Part shown: positions 29,970-37,362 of the stretch, one piece after another | How positions within the stretch are numbered: position 1 is the first letter of the stretch | Layout: each line of letters opens with the position of its first letter | Program-made: the position numbers and the translations under genes | The notes under the pieces: model-generated | What the model was told of the DNA's origin: nothing | The model's input: only the letters and a program-made list of their open reading frames with translations | The model's database searches: none | NCBI RefSeq assembly: GCF_900177725.1 | Contig: NZ_FXAT01000023.1 | Span: 1-40,053 of the forward strand | Direction of reading: 5' to 3' | Length of the DNA: 40,053 nucleotides | DNA from: Paraburkholderia susongensis | Lineage (GTDB): Bacteria; Pseudomonadota; Gammaproteobacteria; Burkholderiales; Burkholderiaceae

Positions 29970-31121
29970 TTACAAAGCAGCAGTCAATTGAGTTCGTGTA
30001 CACCGCACGTAACCTCGCCCTGCTCTCTCGATGTCCCCCGCCTGTTCCAGTCTCGCTAGATAGCGAGTCGCAACGCCCTGAGATGCGCCGCAGAATCGAT
30101 ACAGAGCGCGCAAACTCGGCTTGACTCGCCCGGATCGCACTGCATCGCGGGTCGCTGCAAACCTCGCATCGTGCGCTTCACAGGCTGCATCGAATGTCTC
30201 TGCATCGACTTGGCTGCTCACTGGAACTGGTACGTGCACCGGTTCCTCGTGCACCTTGTTGATCGCAGCGACCGCCGTGGGTAACTGCATGGAAGCGATG
30301 GCTTCGAGCGCTATAGATGCAGCCGGAGCAGTCGCAGCTGTAGCAAAACGGTCATCTGCTGTATTCAACGGCGGAATAGGGGATGCAGGTGCCCGGTCTC
30401 GCGTCGATGCAGTCGAATGCTCTCGGCGAGCCCGCATCAATGCACCCGCTGCACCAAACATCACTGCACCGATGGATGCGAGAAGAAGCGCACGCGCGAT
30501 ACTGAAGGCGATCATTCCAGGCTTGCCAAGGACTTCGGAGGAAGTGGGGGCAGCCGCCACCGATTCGGCGTTTGCAAGCTCCCGCGCTTGTGCATCAAGG
30601 ACAGACTGCGCTTCCAAGACGTCCTTCAGCGAGTTCGCACCGCCTACGCGCTCCCACGAGTGACGACTTTCGCTTTGCCGCTCTGCACTAGTCCGCAGGG
30701 AGCGCAGCGCTTCACGTCGAGCAGTCATCGAGTCCCGCAAAGCGGTGATATGCGTCGCTGTTGCGTCGGCGCGAGCCGCCGCGGCTTGGTTCATTGCGAT
30801 CTGTGCTGTCGACATAGTTGTGACCTCGAAGCCTAACAGCACACATCCGAGAACGATCAGTCGCCGCCGGAGCGCGCGCATACTCACCCGCGGCAGCATG
30901 CCGGCCACGCCGAAGACTAGTAACTCCGCAACGATCATGGTTACGCCGGCGGCCGATGCACTGCTTCGTAGTCTTGGGTCGACCTCGAGGTGCTGGAGAC
31001 ACAGAACGAAAAACTGCGCCGTAACGACTGCCGATGTTGCACCAATGCCACCTGCCATGATCGAGAGCAACGCATAGGTGTTGGTGGACAGACGGGGCTC
31101 GGTCGTTTCGATCTTTGTCAC
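29970..31121 (-). CDS. Membrane protein with C-terminal winged-helix-like domain, 383 aa
   Basis: I chose the GTG at 31119-31121, which follows a perfect AGGAGGA; the frame continues upstream into centromere-like repeats that do not look coding. Spans are seen at about residues 17-40 (LLSIMAGGIGATSAVVTAQF), 57-77, 85-105 (LIVLGCVLLGFEVTTMS) and 200-222 (IAFSIARALLLASIGAVMFG). A periplasmic or cytoplasmic helical stretch lies between them. The C-terminal 60 residues (VKPSLRALYRFCGASQGVAT, RYLARLEQAGDIERAGRGYV) resemble a winged helix. It stands between oriV and the centromere. A membrane-tied DNA-binding role in replication or positioning is possible. No family name was recognised. Confidence 0.65.
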   Translation of the reverse strand: MTKIETTEPRLSTNTYALLSIMAGGIGATSAVVTAQFFVLCLQHLEVDPRLRSSASAAGVTMIVAELLVFGVAGMLPRVSMRALRRRLIVLGCVLLGFEVTTMSTAQIAMNQAAAARADATATHITALRDSMTARREALRSLRTSAERQSESRHSWERVGGANSLKDVLEAQSVLDAQARELANAESVAAAPTSSEVLGKPGMIAFSIARALLLASIGAVMFGAAGALMRARREHSTASTRDRAPASPIPPLNTADDRFATAATAPAASIALEAIASMQLPTAVAAINKVHEEPVHVPVPVSSQVDAETFDAACEAHDARFAATRDAVRSGRVKPSLRALYRFCGASQGVATRYLARLEQAGDIERAGRGYVRCTRTQLTAAL

Positions 31122-31181
31122 TTCGATTCCTCCTAACAAGGCAGCTGGTTCGCTGGCGGCACGGATACCAATATTTTCTAA

Positions 31182-31560
31182 ATAACTGTATGAAGTTATG
31201 ACGCTAATCTTAGCGTCATAACTGCGCAACGTCATAACTGTATAACGCCATAACGCTCCGAATGCATTGCGGCGATGCAACTTGATGACGGCCGTGCAAC
31301 GCACTAGTAGGCATTGAATAACTGCATACAGTTATAAAGTGAAGACGCCATCAAGTTATAACGTCGAGCTATCGTAGTGCAAACTTCATGCAGTTGTAAC
31401 GCTAAAGGGTTGTAACGTTGTAAAGTTGACTCTTTTTTGCGACATAACTTTATAAAGTTATGAAGTTGTGATTTTGCGGATGTTATGATCCGTAGCGTTA
31501 TGCGTGGATGCAGCCATAACTTCATGGCTGCAAAGTGCTGTGAAGTTATGAAGTTACGAA
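31182..31560. repeat. Centromere-like repeat field (GTTATGAAG family)
   Basis: About 19 short copies of GTT-A/G-T-A/G-A-A/C-G occur here in both orientations, for example at 31195, 31331, 31355, 31393, 31409, 31417, 31457, 31482 and 31545 (plus), and 31214, 31230, 31247, 31443 and 31515 (minus). A perfect 14-bp inverted repeat (AGTTATGACGCTAA, 31194-31207, with 31210-31223) is included. More copies stand behind parA (32522-32548). The field fills the space upstream of the RHH-ParA operon, where a partition site and its autoregulatory operator are expected. Confidence 0.8.
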
Positions 31561-31575
31561 TTGGGGGAGCTGAAC

Positions 31576-31893
31576 GTGAAGCGATCGAGAAACGCTGAAG
31601 ATCTGGCGGCACTGCTCAGGTCGGGCGCGATGCAACCGCTGGTTGGGGGTGCCCCTGCCGCGGTCGCGGTGTCGCCGAGTCCGCCGGCTGCTCAGCCTGC
31701 ATCGGCTGTATCTGTGGATGTCGCTGCTGAAAAGAAAGGCGAAGCGGAGGCGACCCGGCAAATTACGATCCGCCCCAAAGTGTTGCTTTGGGCCCGTTAT
31801 ATCAACGCAGCAGCTGAGCGAAGCAAAGCAGAGGGTCGCTCAATCACGGCGCAGGAAATTGCGCTGGAAATCCTGGAGAAGGCGAACTTATGA
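31576..31893 (+). CDS. RHH-type centromere-binding protein, 105 aa
   Basis: I chose the GTG at 31576-31578 because GGGGGAG lies six bases upstream. The N-terminal half starts KRSRNAEDLAALLRSG and is followed by a flexible Pro/Ala/Val-rich section. The C-terminal 45 residues look like an RHH fold: strand RQITIRPKVLLWARY, helix INAAAERSKAEG, then ITAQEIALEILEKANL. It overlaps parA by four bases. RHH partners of ParA bind centromere repeats and repress the operon. In R388 the StbA-StbB pair has the same gene order. Binding to the GTTATGAAG repeats is inferred from the layout. Confidence 0.75.
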   Translation: MKRSRNAEDLAALLRSGAMQPLVGGAPAAVAVSPSPPAAQPASAVSVDVAAEKKGEAEATRQITIRPKVLLWARYINAAAERSKAEGRSITAQEIALEILEKANL

Positions 31894-32513
31894 GAAACCT
31901 GATCTTCGTGGCGGGGCAGAAGGGCGGTACAACCAAGTCAACAACCAGCCACCTTATCTGTCTGGGAGCGTTTCTCAGAAAGCAGCCATCCGTCTACGTG
32001 CTCACAGATCCAAATCGGAGCCTTAAGGATGCTGGGCGACCATATGCTGTGATGGATGGACGTGATGCAGAAGGACTAGCTCAGATCATCAAGCACTCTG
32101 AAGCCATGAAGAACGGCTGGGTTGTAGTCGACGGCGGTGGTAACCGTCCAGCGTTCGACAAAGCTGTTGCCGAAATAGTAGATCTCGCAGTGCTGCCGTT
32201 CAGGCCATCGGAAGAGGACATTGAAACCGTCGCGAAAGATCTTGAGGCACTTCCCGGATCGATCGCATTGCCGTCGGCATGGTCGACGAATAAGCATGCG
32301 CAAGCTGCCTCACAATGGCTCATTGACGGGTTGGACAAGGCCTATCCTGGACGCGTCGTTCGCGAGCCACTCTGGTTCGTGAATTCAGCGGCAGAGCTGC
32401 TTGGAGCGAGCCTGGAGAATCCGTCAGGGCCGGTGCGTATTGCCGCGAGGCGGGCATTCAGCGTTATCACGGAAGCTTTCAAGCTCCACGCGCAACAAGC
32501 GGAGTCGGCCTGA
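31890..32513 (+). CDS. parA: ParA-family partition ATPase
   Basis: The 207-residue product has a deviant Walker A, QKGGTTKSTT (residues 10-19), with both signature lysines (K11 and K16). The Walker A-prime region is WVVVDGGGNRPAF, with Gly where many ParA proteins have D-x-P. VDLAVLPFRPSEEDIETVAK is the usual next section. It lacks the N-terminal HTH of long ParA (type Ia), so it is of the short type Ib class. The start overlaps the RHH gene by four bases. Repeats at 32522-32548 follow the stop. Confidence 0.88.
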   Translation: MRNLIFVAGQKGGTTKSTTSHLICLGAFLRKQPSVYVLTDPNRSLKDAGRPYAVMDGRDAEGLAQIIKHSEAMKNGWVVVDGGGNRPAFDKAVAEIVDLAVLPFRPSEEDIETVAKDLEALPGSIALPSAWSTNKHAQAASQWLIDGLDKAYPGRVVREPLWFVNSAAELLGASLENPSGPVRIAARRAFSVITEAFKLHAQQAESA

Positions 32514-32521
32514 GTTTCAAC

Positions 32522-32548
32522 GTTATGAGGTTATGAAGTTATGAAGCT
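32522..32548 (+). repeat. Centromere-like tandem repeats behind parA
   Basis: GTTATGA followed by G or A occurs three times in an 8-bp tandem (32522, 32530, 32538), nine bases after the parA stop. These match the repeats upstream of the operon. Confidence 0.75.
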
Positions 32549-32677
32549 GTGTGGCTGAACAGCGTTCGAACAGCATTCGACACCTGGGTCAGCTTTAACG
32601 TCACACTTCCTGCCGATCTGGCCGAGATCGTTCGGGATATGGAGCGCAAGGCCCGGGAACGTCCTCCTGCAGGCTAG
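32549..32677 (+). CDS. Possible small RHH-like ORF or remnant, 42 aa
   Basis: A GTG-started frame encodes VSFNVTLPADLAEIVRDMER followed by a short basic tail. This resembles the strand and first helix of a CopG/Arc-type RHH. The second helix is absent, and no ribosome site is seen apart from centromere repeats. It may be a truncated antitoxin-like gene. Confidence 0.35.
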   Translation: MWLNSVRTAFDTWVSFNVTLPADLAEIVRDMERKARERPPAG

Positions 32678-32721
32678 ACACCGGGCTCTCTCACCAATTT
32701 TTCTTTTGCCGGGCACGCCGG

Positions 32722-32988
32722 TTACTCGAGCGGTGCCGTATTCCAGATCCTCTCAAAACCAGCCATGTCGCAAAGAATGGCCCACGCGGAATAGGGGATA
32801 TCAGTTTCGCCGCTGATCCACCGGCGCACCTGCCGGCCACCCGAGTCGCTCAAGCCTAGCAGTTTAGCCGCGGCGCCACCCGTTAGTTCGGCCAGCCTTA
32901 GCACTTCGCGGATTTCTGGACCGGTCGGTTGAGTCCAGCTCGCGCCGGCGGCCTGTAGACAGGTTGAGCGAATTGCGGTGGTGGTCAT
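32722..32988 (-). CDS. HTH transcriptional regulator, 88 aa
   Basis: The product begins MTTTAIRSTCLQAAGASWTQ. It carries an HTH of the Cro/XRE kind: PEIREVLRLAELTGGAAAKL, LGLSDSGGRQVRRWISGETD, IPYSAWAILCDMAG. The SGRQVRRW helix fits a recognition helix. The ATG at 32986-32988 has only a weak GCAGAGA upstream. It lies alone on the minus strand between the partition region and the leading region, and may regulate either. Its target cannot be told from the sequence. Confidence 0.7.
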   Translation of the reverse strand: MTTTAIRSTCLQAAGASWTQPTGPEIREVLRLAELTGGAAAKLLGLSDSGGRQVRRWISGETDIPYSAWAILCDMAGFERIWNTAPLE

Positions 32989-33036
32989 TCTCTGCTTTCT
33001 CCCTTCTGATTTTCGATTTGCGTTGGCGCCTGACAT

Positions 33037-33372
33037 GGCGACGCCGGCGCGGCGGTATGTAATCCAGCCCCGCTAAAGCGGGGATGCAGCGCAGCCTGCG
33101 GCTGCTGGACGACCCGGTATGCGGTAGGTCCAGGCCGTACCGGATTGCCCCTGCGCTACGCTCCGGGTCGGTGCTCTCCCCATCGCCTGAACGGCGTGGG
33201 TCCCCGTGCACCTCAATCCGGGCGCGACGGCGCGCGCACTAGGTCAACAGTATGCCGGGGTCCGATTGGCTTGCAGGAGGAGGGGCGGACGCGCCCCGCT
33301 CATGTGGAGGCCGTCCCCAACTCCCGAAGCCTTGCTGACAACCCGGGCCGAAGCCCGGGGAAGCGTTACGGG
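33037..33372. other. Gene-free region with hairpins and one arm of a long inverted repeat
   Basis: There is no gene here. It holds a hairpin CCCCGCT/AGCGGGG (33068-33083), the long inverted-repeat arm at 33144-33238, and a hairpin CCCGGGC/GCCCGGG (33342-33359) just past the ardB stop. None is followed by a T-run. Confidence 0.6.
33144..33238. repeat. Long inverted repeat, left arm
   Basis: The reverse complement of this arm aligns with 36062-36153. Blocks such as TGCGCGCGCCGTCGCGCCCG are identical; overall identity is about 85% by eye with one short gap. The arms flank ardB and the ParB-like gene. Confidence 0.8.
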
Positions 33373-33789
33373 TTAGTCGATTGCGCGCATGATTTTTCTA
33401 CTTTCGGCATGCATTGCAGCATAGTCACGAAGTGCGTGATAGCGTTCTATCACCGGCTCATCCTCTGTAAGTTCGGCCAGATGGCACAAGGCAAATAGGG
33501 TGACGACAATGCCAAAAGCATCCGTACCCATCGTATCGTCGAAGCTGTTCAGGTTCCACATCACGCGGTAGTCAAGCTGAACGGATGGCGCGAGGTAGAA
33601 ACCGCCGTTCGACAAGGTAAAGAAATCCCACAGCCCCCCGTTGTAGTCAGCAGAAAGGCGGTCTGCCCAGTTAAATACCATTGCTTCGCCGATCATGTGT
33701 TTGCCGAAGAAGCGGGGCAAAAAATCCAGGCGTGATGTTTCGGGAACGAGCGTTGCCGTAATGGCCGTATCAGCAGTGGTGTTGCACAT
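33373..33789 (-). CDS. ardB: ArdB-type antirestriction protein
   Basis: The 138-residue product matches ArdB throughout: RLDFLPRFFGKHMIGEAMVF, NWADRLSADYNGGLWDFFTL and SNGGFYLAPS are the family core. ArdB proteins block type I restriction of incoming DNA without mimicking it. The ATG at 33787-33789 follows GGGAGAAC and lies at the end of the 47-bp inverted repeat shared with the divergent ParB-like gene. The promoter is seen at 33841-33869. Antirestriction genes normally lie in the leading region, first to enter the recipient. Confidence 0.93.
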   Translation of the reverse strand: MCNTTADTAITATLVPETSRLDFLPRFFGKHMIGEAMVFNWADRLSADYNGGLWDFFTLSNGGFYLAPSVQLDYRVMWNLNSFDDTMGTDAFGIVVTLFALCHLAELTEDEPVIERYHALRDYAAMHAESRKIMRAID

Positions 33790-33840
33790 CGGGTTCTCCC
33801 GGTTAGCGGCCTGGGGCTGAATGCCCCGGCCATGACTTAT

Positions 33841-33869
33841 ATAATAGGGCAAAAAGACCTATAAAGCAA
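33841..33869 (-). promoter_or_regulatory. ardB promoter with operator in the spacer
   Basis: On the minus strand, -35 TTGCTT (33864-33869) and -10 TATTAT (33841-33846) are separated by 17 bases. The spacer contains the TAGGGCAAAAAGACCTA element (33845-33861). Confidence 0.75.
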
Positions 33870-33912
33870 CGTAAAAATCACAAATATTATTCAAATAATA
33901 GCGTGTTTTTGG

Positions 33913-33941
33913 TTGTAATATAGGGCAAAAAGACCTATAAT
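33913..33941 (+). promoter_or_regulatory. Promoter of the ParB-like gene with operator in the spacer
   Basis: -35 TTGTAA (33913-33918) and a perfect -10 TATAAT (33936-33941) are separated by 17 bases. TAGGGCAAAAAGACCTA (33921-33937) fills the spacer. Its ends (TAGG and CCTA) are inverted. Confidence 0.8.
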
Positions 33942-33992
33942 GTAGTTAATGGCCGTGGCATTCAGCCCCAGGCCGCTAACCGGGAGAACCCG

Positions 33993-35966
33993 ATGAATGT
34001 AGAAGCAAGCACCATTCTGGAAACCGATTTCGGTAACGAAACCGCTGTTCAGTACGTCGCATATTCGCGGCTGTGCCGCTCGCCGCATAACGTGCGGCGC
34101 AAGGCTCCTGTCAACGTGTCGAGCCTCGCCGATAGCATCGCGGCAAAAGGCCTCTTGCAAAACATGGTGGTCCACGTGTTGAAGGGTTCGCGCGGCAAGC
34201 AGCCGAAGCTCGGCGTCTGCGCCGGTCAGCGCAGGCTCGCCGCGCTTGATCTGCTTGCGTCGAGCGGCAGGATTGCGGGCGCGTACCTTGTGCCGGTGAA
34301 GGTAGTGAGTGAGGCGGAGGCGGTCGCCGCGTCGTTGATCGAGAACGAGCAGCGCGAACCGATGCATCCCGCCGACCAGTGCGAAGCGTTCCAGTTGCTG
34401 ATCTCGGAAGGCCGCAGCGCTGAATACGTCGCCGCGCTGTTCGGTGTCTCGGCTGCGATTGTTCATCGTCGCCTGAAATTGGCGAATGTGTCGCCCAAAC
34501 TGCTCGACGTGTTCCGCGATGATGGCATGACGATGGAGCAAATTACGGCGTTGGCTTTGACCGACGTTCACGACCTGCAGGAACGGCTGTGGTTCGATGC
34601 TGAGCATTCATGGCAGCGCGAGCCGCGCGAACTGCGGAACGCCATCACACAGACAGAAATTGACGTCAGGCGTAGTGCGCTTGCACGGTTTGTTGGCGTC
34701 GAAGCCTACGAAGCAGCCGGAGGCTACGTGCGCCGTGACCTTTTCAGCGATGACGAGAATGCCGGGTATATCAGCGATCCTGACTTACTGAATCGACTGG
34801 CCGCAGATCGTCTCACGGTCGCGGCGCAGGAAGTCCAGGCGGAAGGCTGGGGCTGGGTCGAAACGCGAACAAAGTTCGATTACAGCGAATTGTGTCGTTT
34901 CGGGACGCTTGATACCGTCATGCGCTCCTGTACCGCAGAGGAACAAGGAGAGCTCGATGCGCTGGTCGCGGCACGCGACGAGGCGCAGGCCAAGCTCGAT
35001 GCCTACTACGAAAACGACGACGATACGCTTGACGAAGACGCCGTCGAGAAGCTGCAAACGGACGTTGACGAGGCAGAAGAAGCGGTAGACAGCTATACCG
35101 CACGTTTTGAGATGTGGGACCCCGAGGGGATGAAGTTCGCGGGCGCACTGGTTATTGTGGACGGCAGCGGCAAGCTGGTGATCGAGCGCGGTCGTGTCCG
35201 GCGTGAGGATCGGACGAAAGTTGCCCCTGCGGAGGAAGGCAGCGCGCAAGCTCATGACATTCCGAGGCCTGTACACAGTGAGAAACTGTGTCGTCGTCTC
35301 ACTGCACATCGCACAGCAGCCGTGCAGGTCGAGCTTTCACGCAATCCGGTTGTTGCGCTGGCCGTACTGATGAACCGACTTATTCCGGTCGTGTTTTCTT
35401 CTCACTTTCGCGGACTTTACGTGCGGCAGGCAAGCACCGTGAACGCCGAGTGTACGCATGACCGATTGTTGCGCGATGCGGACGACATGACGAACAGCCC
35501 TGCGTGGCTGGAAATCGAGGCCGAGCAGAAGAAGTGGGCCGCGATGTTGCCTAAACAGTTCGATGCGTTGCTTCCGTGGTTGCTCACGCAGGAACAGGAC
35601 GTGATGGCCAACCTGTTCGCCTTCTGTGTGGCCGCGACAGTCGATGGAATCGGCACCAGTGACACGCCGCATGCGATCAACCACGTTGCGAACATTCTGG
35701 AAGTCGACATGACGCAGTACTGGAAGCCAACCCGCGAACGCTATCTGGATCATGTCTCGAAGGCTCGCGTGCTGGAAGTGGTGTCGCAAGCCGTATCGCC
35801 GGAAGCCGCGAACGACCTGAAAGGCATGAAGAAGGGCGACGCAGCGACGGCGGCCGAGTTGAGACTAGCCGAAACGACCTGGCTGCCCGAGGTGTTGACG
35901 AACCGCACGACGCGGGAAACGTACGTTTTCGATGCGGACGACGAGCAGGACGACGAGGCCGCATAA
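33993..35966 (+). CDS. Large ParB-like protein (YubM-type leading-region gene)
   Basis: The 657-residue product has a ParB/Spo0J N-terminal domain (about residues 20-125) with VCAGQRRLAALDLL and LIENEQREPMHPADQCEAFQ. A following HTH (YVAALFGVSAAIVHRRLKLA) and a long, partly acidic C-terminal region (DDDTLDEDAVEKLQTDVDEA) complete it. It is much longer than partition ParB proteins and has no ParA beside it. This size and its pairing with ardB match the ParB-like genes of conjugative leading regions, such as YubM of F. Its role is unknown. Start and promoter are firm. A terminator follows 19 bases after the stop. Confidence 0.85.
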   Translation: MNVEASTILETDFGNETAVQYVAYSRLCRSPHNVRRKAPVNVSSLADSIAAKGLLQNMVVHVLKGSRGKQPKLGVCAGQRRLAALDLLASSGRIAGAYLVPVKVVSEAEAVAASLIENEQREPMHPADQCEAFQLLISEGRSAEYVAALFGVSAAIVHRRLKLANVSPKLLDVFRDDGMTMEQITALALTDVHDLQERLWFDAEHSWQREPRELRNAITQTEIDVRRSALARFVGVEAYEAAGGYVRRDLFSDDENAGYISDPDLLNRLAADRLTVAAQEVQAEGWGWVETRTKFDYSELCRFGTLDTVMRSCTAEEQGELDALVAARDEAQAKLDAYYENDDDTLDEDAVEKLQTDVDEAEEAVDSYTARFEMWDPEGMKFAGALVIVDGSGKLVIERGRVRREDRTKVAPAEEGSAQAHDIPRPVHSEKLCRRLTAHRTAAVQVELSRNPVVALAVLMNRLIPVVFSSHFRGLYVRQASTVNAECTHDRLLRDADDMTNSPAWLEIEAEQKKWAAMLPKQFDALLPWLLTQEQDVMANLFAFCVAATVDGIGTSDTPHAINHVANILEVDMTQYWKPTRERYLDHVSKARVLEVVSQAVSPEAANDLKGMKKGDAATAAELRLAETTWLPEVLTNRTTRETYVFDADDEQDDEAA

Positions 35967-35984
35967 CCTCAGTTCCTGAATCGG

Positions 35985-36013
35985 CGGGGCATCATGGGAC
36001 GATGCCCCGTTTT
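35985..36013 (+). terminator. Terminator of the ParB-like gene
   Basis: CGGGGCATC (35985-35993) and GATGCCCCG (36001-36009) form a 9-bp stem with a seven-base loop, followed by TTTT. Confidence 0.8.
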
Positions 36014-36061
36014 AAAACTCCGATCCTGTAAGCCCTCTGGCCTATTCGACCACCGGACTCA

Positions 36062-36153
36062 TGCGCGCGCCGTCGCGCCCGGATCGAGGCGCACGGGGAC
36101 CCGCGCGCTAGCGTGGGGAGAGCGCCGACCCGGAGCGAAGCGCAGGGGCGATC
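36062..36153. repeat. Long inverted repeat, right arm
   Basis: This is the partner of 33144-33238. It lies between the terminator of the ParB-like gene and the stop of the 36190-36669 gene. The surrounding 35967-36189 holds no gene. Confidence 0.8.
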
Positions 36154-36189
36154 AGGTCAGGCGCTTGAAATGCGATATGCGACGCTCGA

Positions 36190-36669
36190 TCATCGCGTAC
36201 CGAATTTCTGCGCCACCGAATTTTGGGGCGCGCCGGTGAACTGGCGTGAATACAGGTCGAGGAGCGCCTTCTTTCCAATTTCCGGATTTTCGCTGGCAAT
36301 CTGTTCCATCGACTTGACAGTCGGGTTGCTGGTCGTAGAGGCCGGTTCGTGCTGCGGATTGGTCGCCCTCATCGGTGAAGGCGTGGGTGACGATGGCTGG
36401 GTCGGGAGAGTTGATGGTGCGCGGCGCGAAGGTAGTTTGCCAAGGCGTTGCCGGATGCGATAGAGCGCGCTGTCAAACGAGCGCATGTTCATCGTGAAGC
36501 CATTGCGTTGAAGGCGTTCGAGTATTTCTGTTCGCGGGACACCTCGCGCCATTGCGGCCTCGATCGGATCGATTAACGCGGCAAGCATGGCCGTCTGGCT
36601 GCGTTGATTACTGTGTTCGGCGAGGTCGCGGAGATCGCTAAGGGCTGAGTTCAGATCGATATCGGCCAT
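36190..36669 (-). CDS. Putative regulator or relaxosome protein, 159 aa
   Basis: I chose the ATG at 36667-36669 (MADIDLNSALSDLRDLAEHS); a longer frame to 36783 runs through inverted repeats and looks non-coding. Residues about 15-75 form a helical unit (IEAAMARGVPRTEILERLQR, NGFTMNMRSFDSALYRIRQR) of a kind seen in small plasmid DNA-binding proteins. A Pro/Ser/Thr-rich linker and a helical tail (ENPEIGKKALLDLYSRQFTG) follow. It is divergent from mobC across the oriT candidate, so a role in relaxosome formation or regulation is likely but inferred. No family name is certain. Confidence 0.65.
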   Translation of the reverse strand: MADIDLNSALSDLRDLAEHSNQRSQTAMLAALIDPIEAAMARGVPRTEILERLQRNGFTMNMRSFDSALYRIRQRLGKLPSRRAPSTLPTQPSSPTPSPMRATNPQHEPASTTSNPTVKSMEQIASENPEIGKKALLDLYSRQFTGAPQNSVAQKFGTR

Positions 36670-37002
36670 CACTACCTTGGATGCTGAAATGTTGCGGCAA
36701 TTTTGCCGTACAAGTGCAGTATCGTCAAAACATATGCAGTATGTCTGCCTTAGGTTCGCATAGCTACGCGATATAGATGCCATATTAGTGATGTTTTATG
36801 GTGAAGTACAGGCACGAGAGGTATGTTTACAGAGCGCTACGCGCTCCGTAAAATACCCGTGCCAAAGGGGTATCCCCTTTGAAACCCCCGCGGCGTTGCC
36901 GCGTGGAAAACCGCCCGACGTGCGCGAGTCCGCTGCAGTCGATGGGGAAGTGGGCCGCGACGCGTCCTGATGAAGTGGTGAATAAGGAAGGGGTAGCCGG
37001 CG
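36670..37002. other. oriT: Candidate oriT region
   Basis: This 333-base gap lies between the putative relaxosome gene and mobC. It holds an imperfect 12-bp inverted repeat (TTTACAGAGCGC, 36826-36837, with 36841-36852). GTAAAATACCC follows and resembles the sequence after the oriT hairpin of IncQ plasmids (TAAATGCGCCC-type). A perfect 8-bp inverted repeat (CAAAGGGG, 36863-36870, with 36874-36881) comes next. Smaller repeats at 36690-36715 may be binding sites. Place beside mobC and relaxase supports the call; the nick site is not proved. Confidence 0.65.
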
Positions 37003-37362
37003 ATGCCGAAACCGAAAGTAGAGGGCGGGCTTAGCAAGCCGATCAGCTTCCGGCTGTCGCACGCTGATCGCGAGGCGTATCTCGAAAAAGTGCGGCTGTC
37101 GGGTCGTACGCAGTCCGAGTTTTTCCGCGATGCCGTGCTGACCAACCGAACCCAGGTTGTCGCTCGGCCGATCGCGAGCGCCGACCGAAAGCGCCTGCTG
37201 TATGTCTTCAACAAGACCAGCAACAACCTGAACCAGCTGGCGCATCGGGCTAATTCGGAGCATAAGCGCGGCAAGCTGTCCGAGGCGACCTACGAACAGC
37301 TACTCGACCAGCTGCAGATGATTTCCCGATACCTGAAAGCGACGCTCGGCAATGTTGATTAG
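37003..37362 (+). CDS. mobC: MobC-type relaxosome protein (RHH)
   Basis: The 119-residue product begins MPKPKVEGGLSKPISFRLSH. It has the NikA/MobC/TraJ pattern: strand ISFRLSHADREAYLEKVRLS, then GRTQSEFFRDAVLTN, and the C-terminal MobC section KRLLYVFNKTSNNLNQLAHR and LDQLQMISRYLKATL. Such proteins bind oriT and recruit the relaxase. AAGGAAGGGG precedes the ATG. It overlaps the relaxase start by 11 bases. Confidence 0.92.
   Translation: MPKPKVEGGLSKPISFRLSHADREAYLEKVRLSGRTQSEFFRDAVLTNRTQVVARPIASADRKRLLYVFNKTSNNLNQLAHRANSEHKRGKLSEATYEQLLDQLQMISRYLKATLGNVD

Larger units (their letters stand above)
33787..33995. promoter_or_regulatory. Twin leader: 47-bp inverted repeat between ardB and the ParB-like gene
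   Basis: Arms 33787-33833 and 33949-33995 match at 46 of 47 positions and include both start codons and ribosome sites. Both genes thus have the same 5' leader. The central 115 bases hold two promoters and two copies of TAGGGCAAAAAGACCTA. Confidence 0.9.

Noticed and set aside
31122..31304. Upstream extension of the membrane protein gene into the repeat field
   Set aside because: The extension is encoded by centromere-like repeats, whereas the GTG at 31119-31121 has a perfect AGGAGGA.
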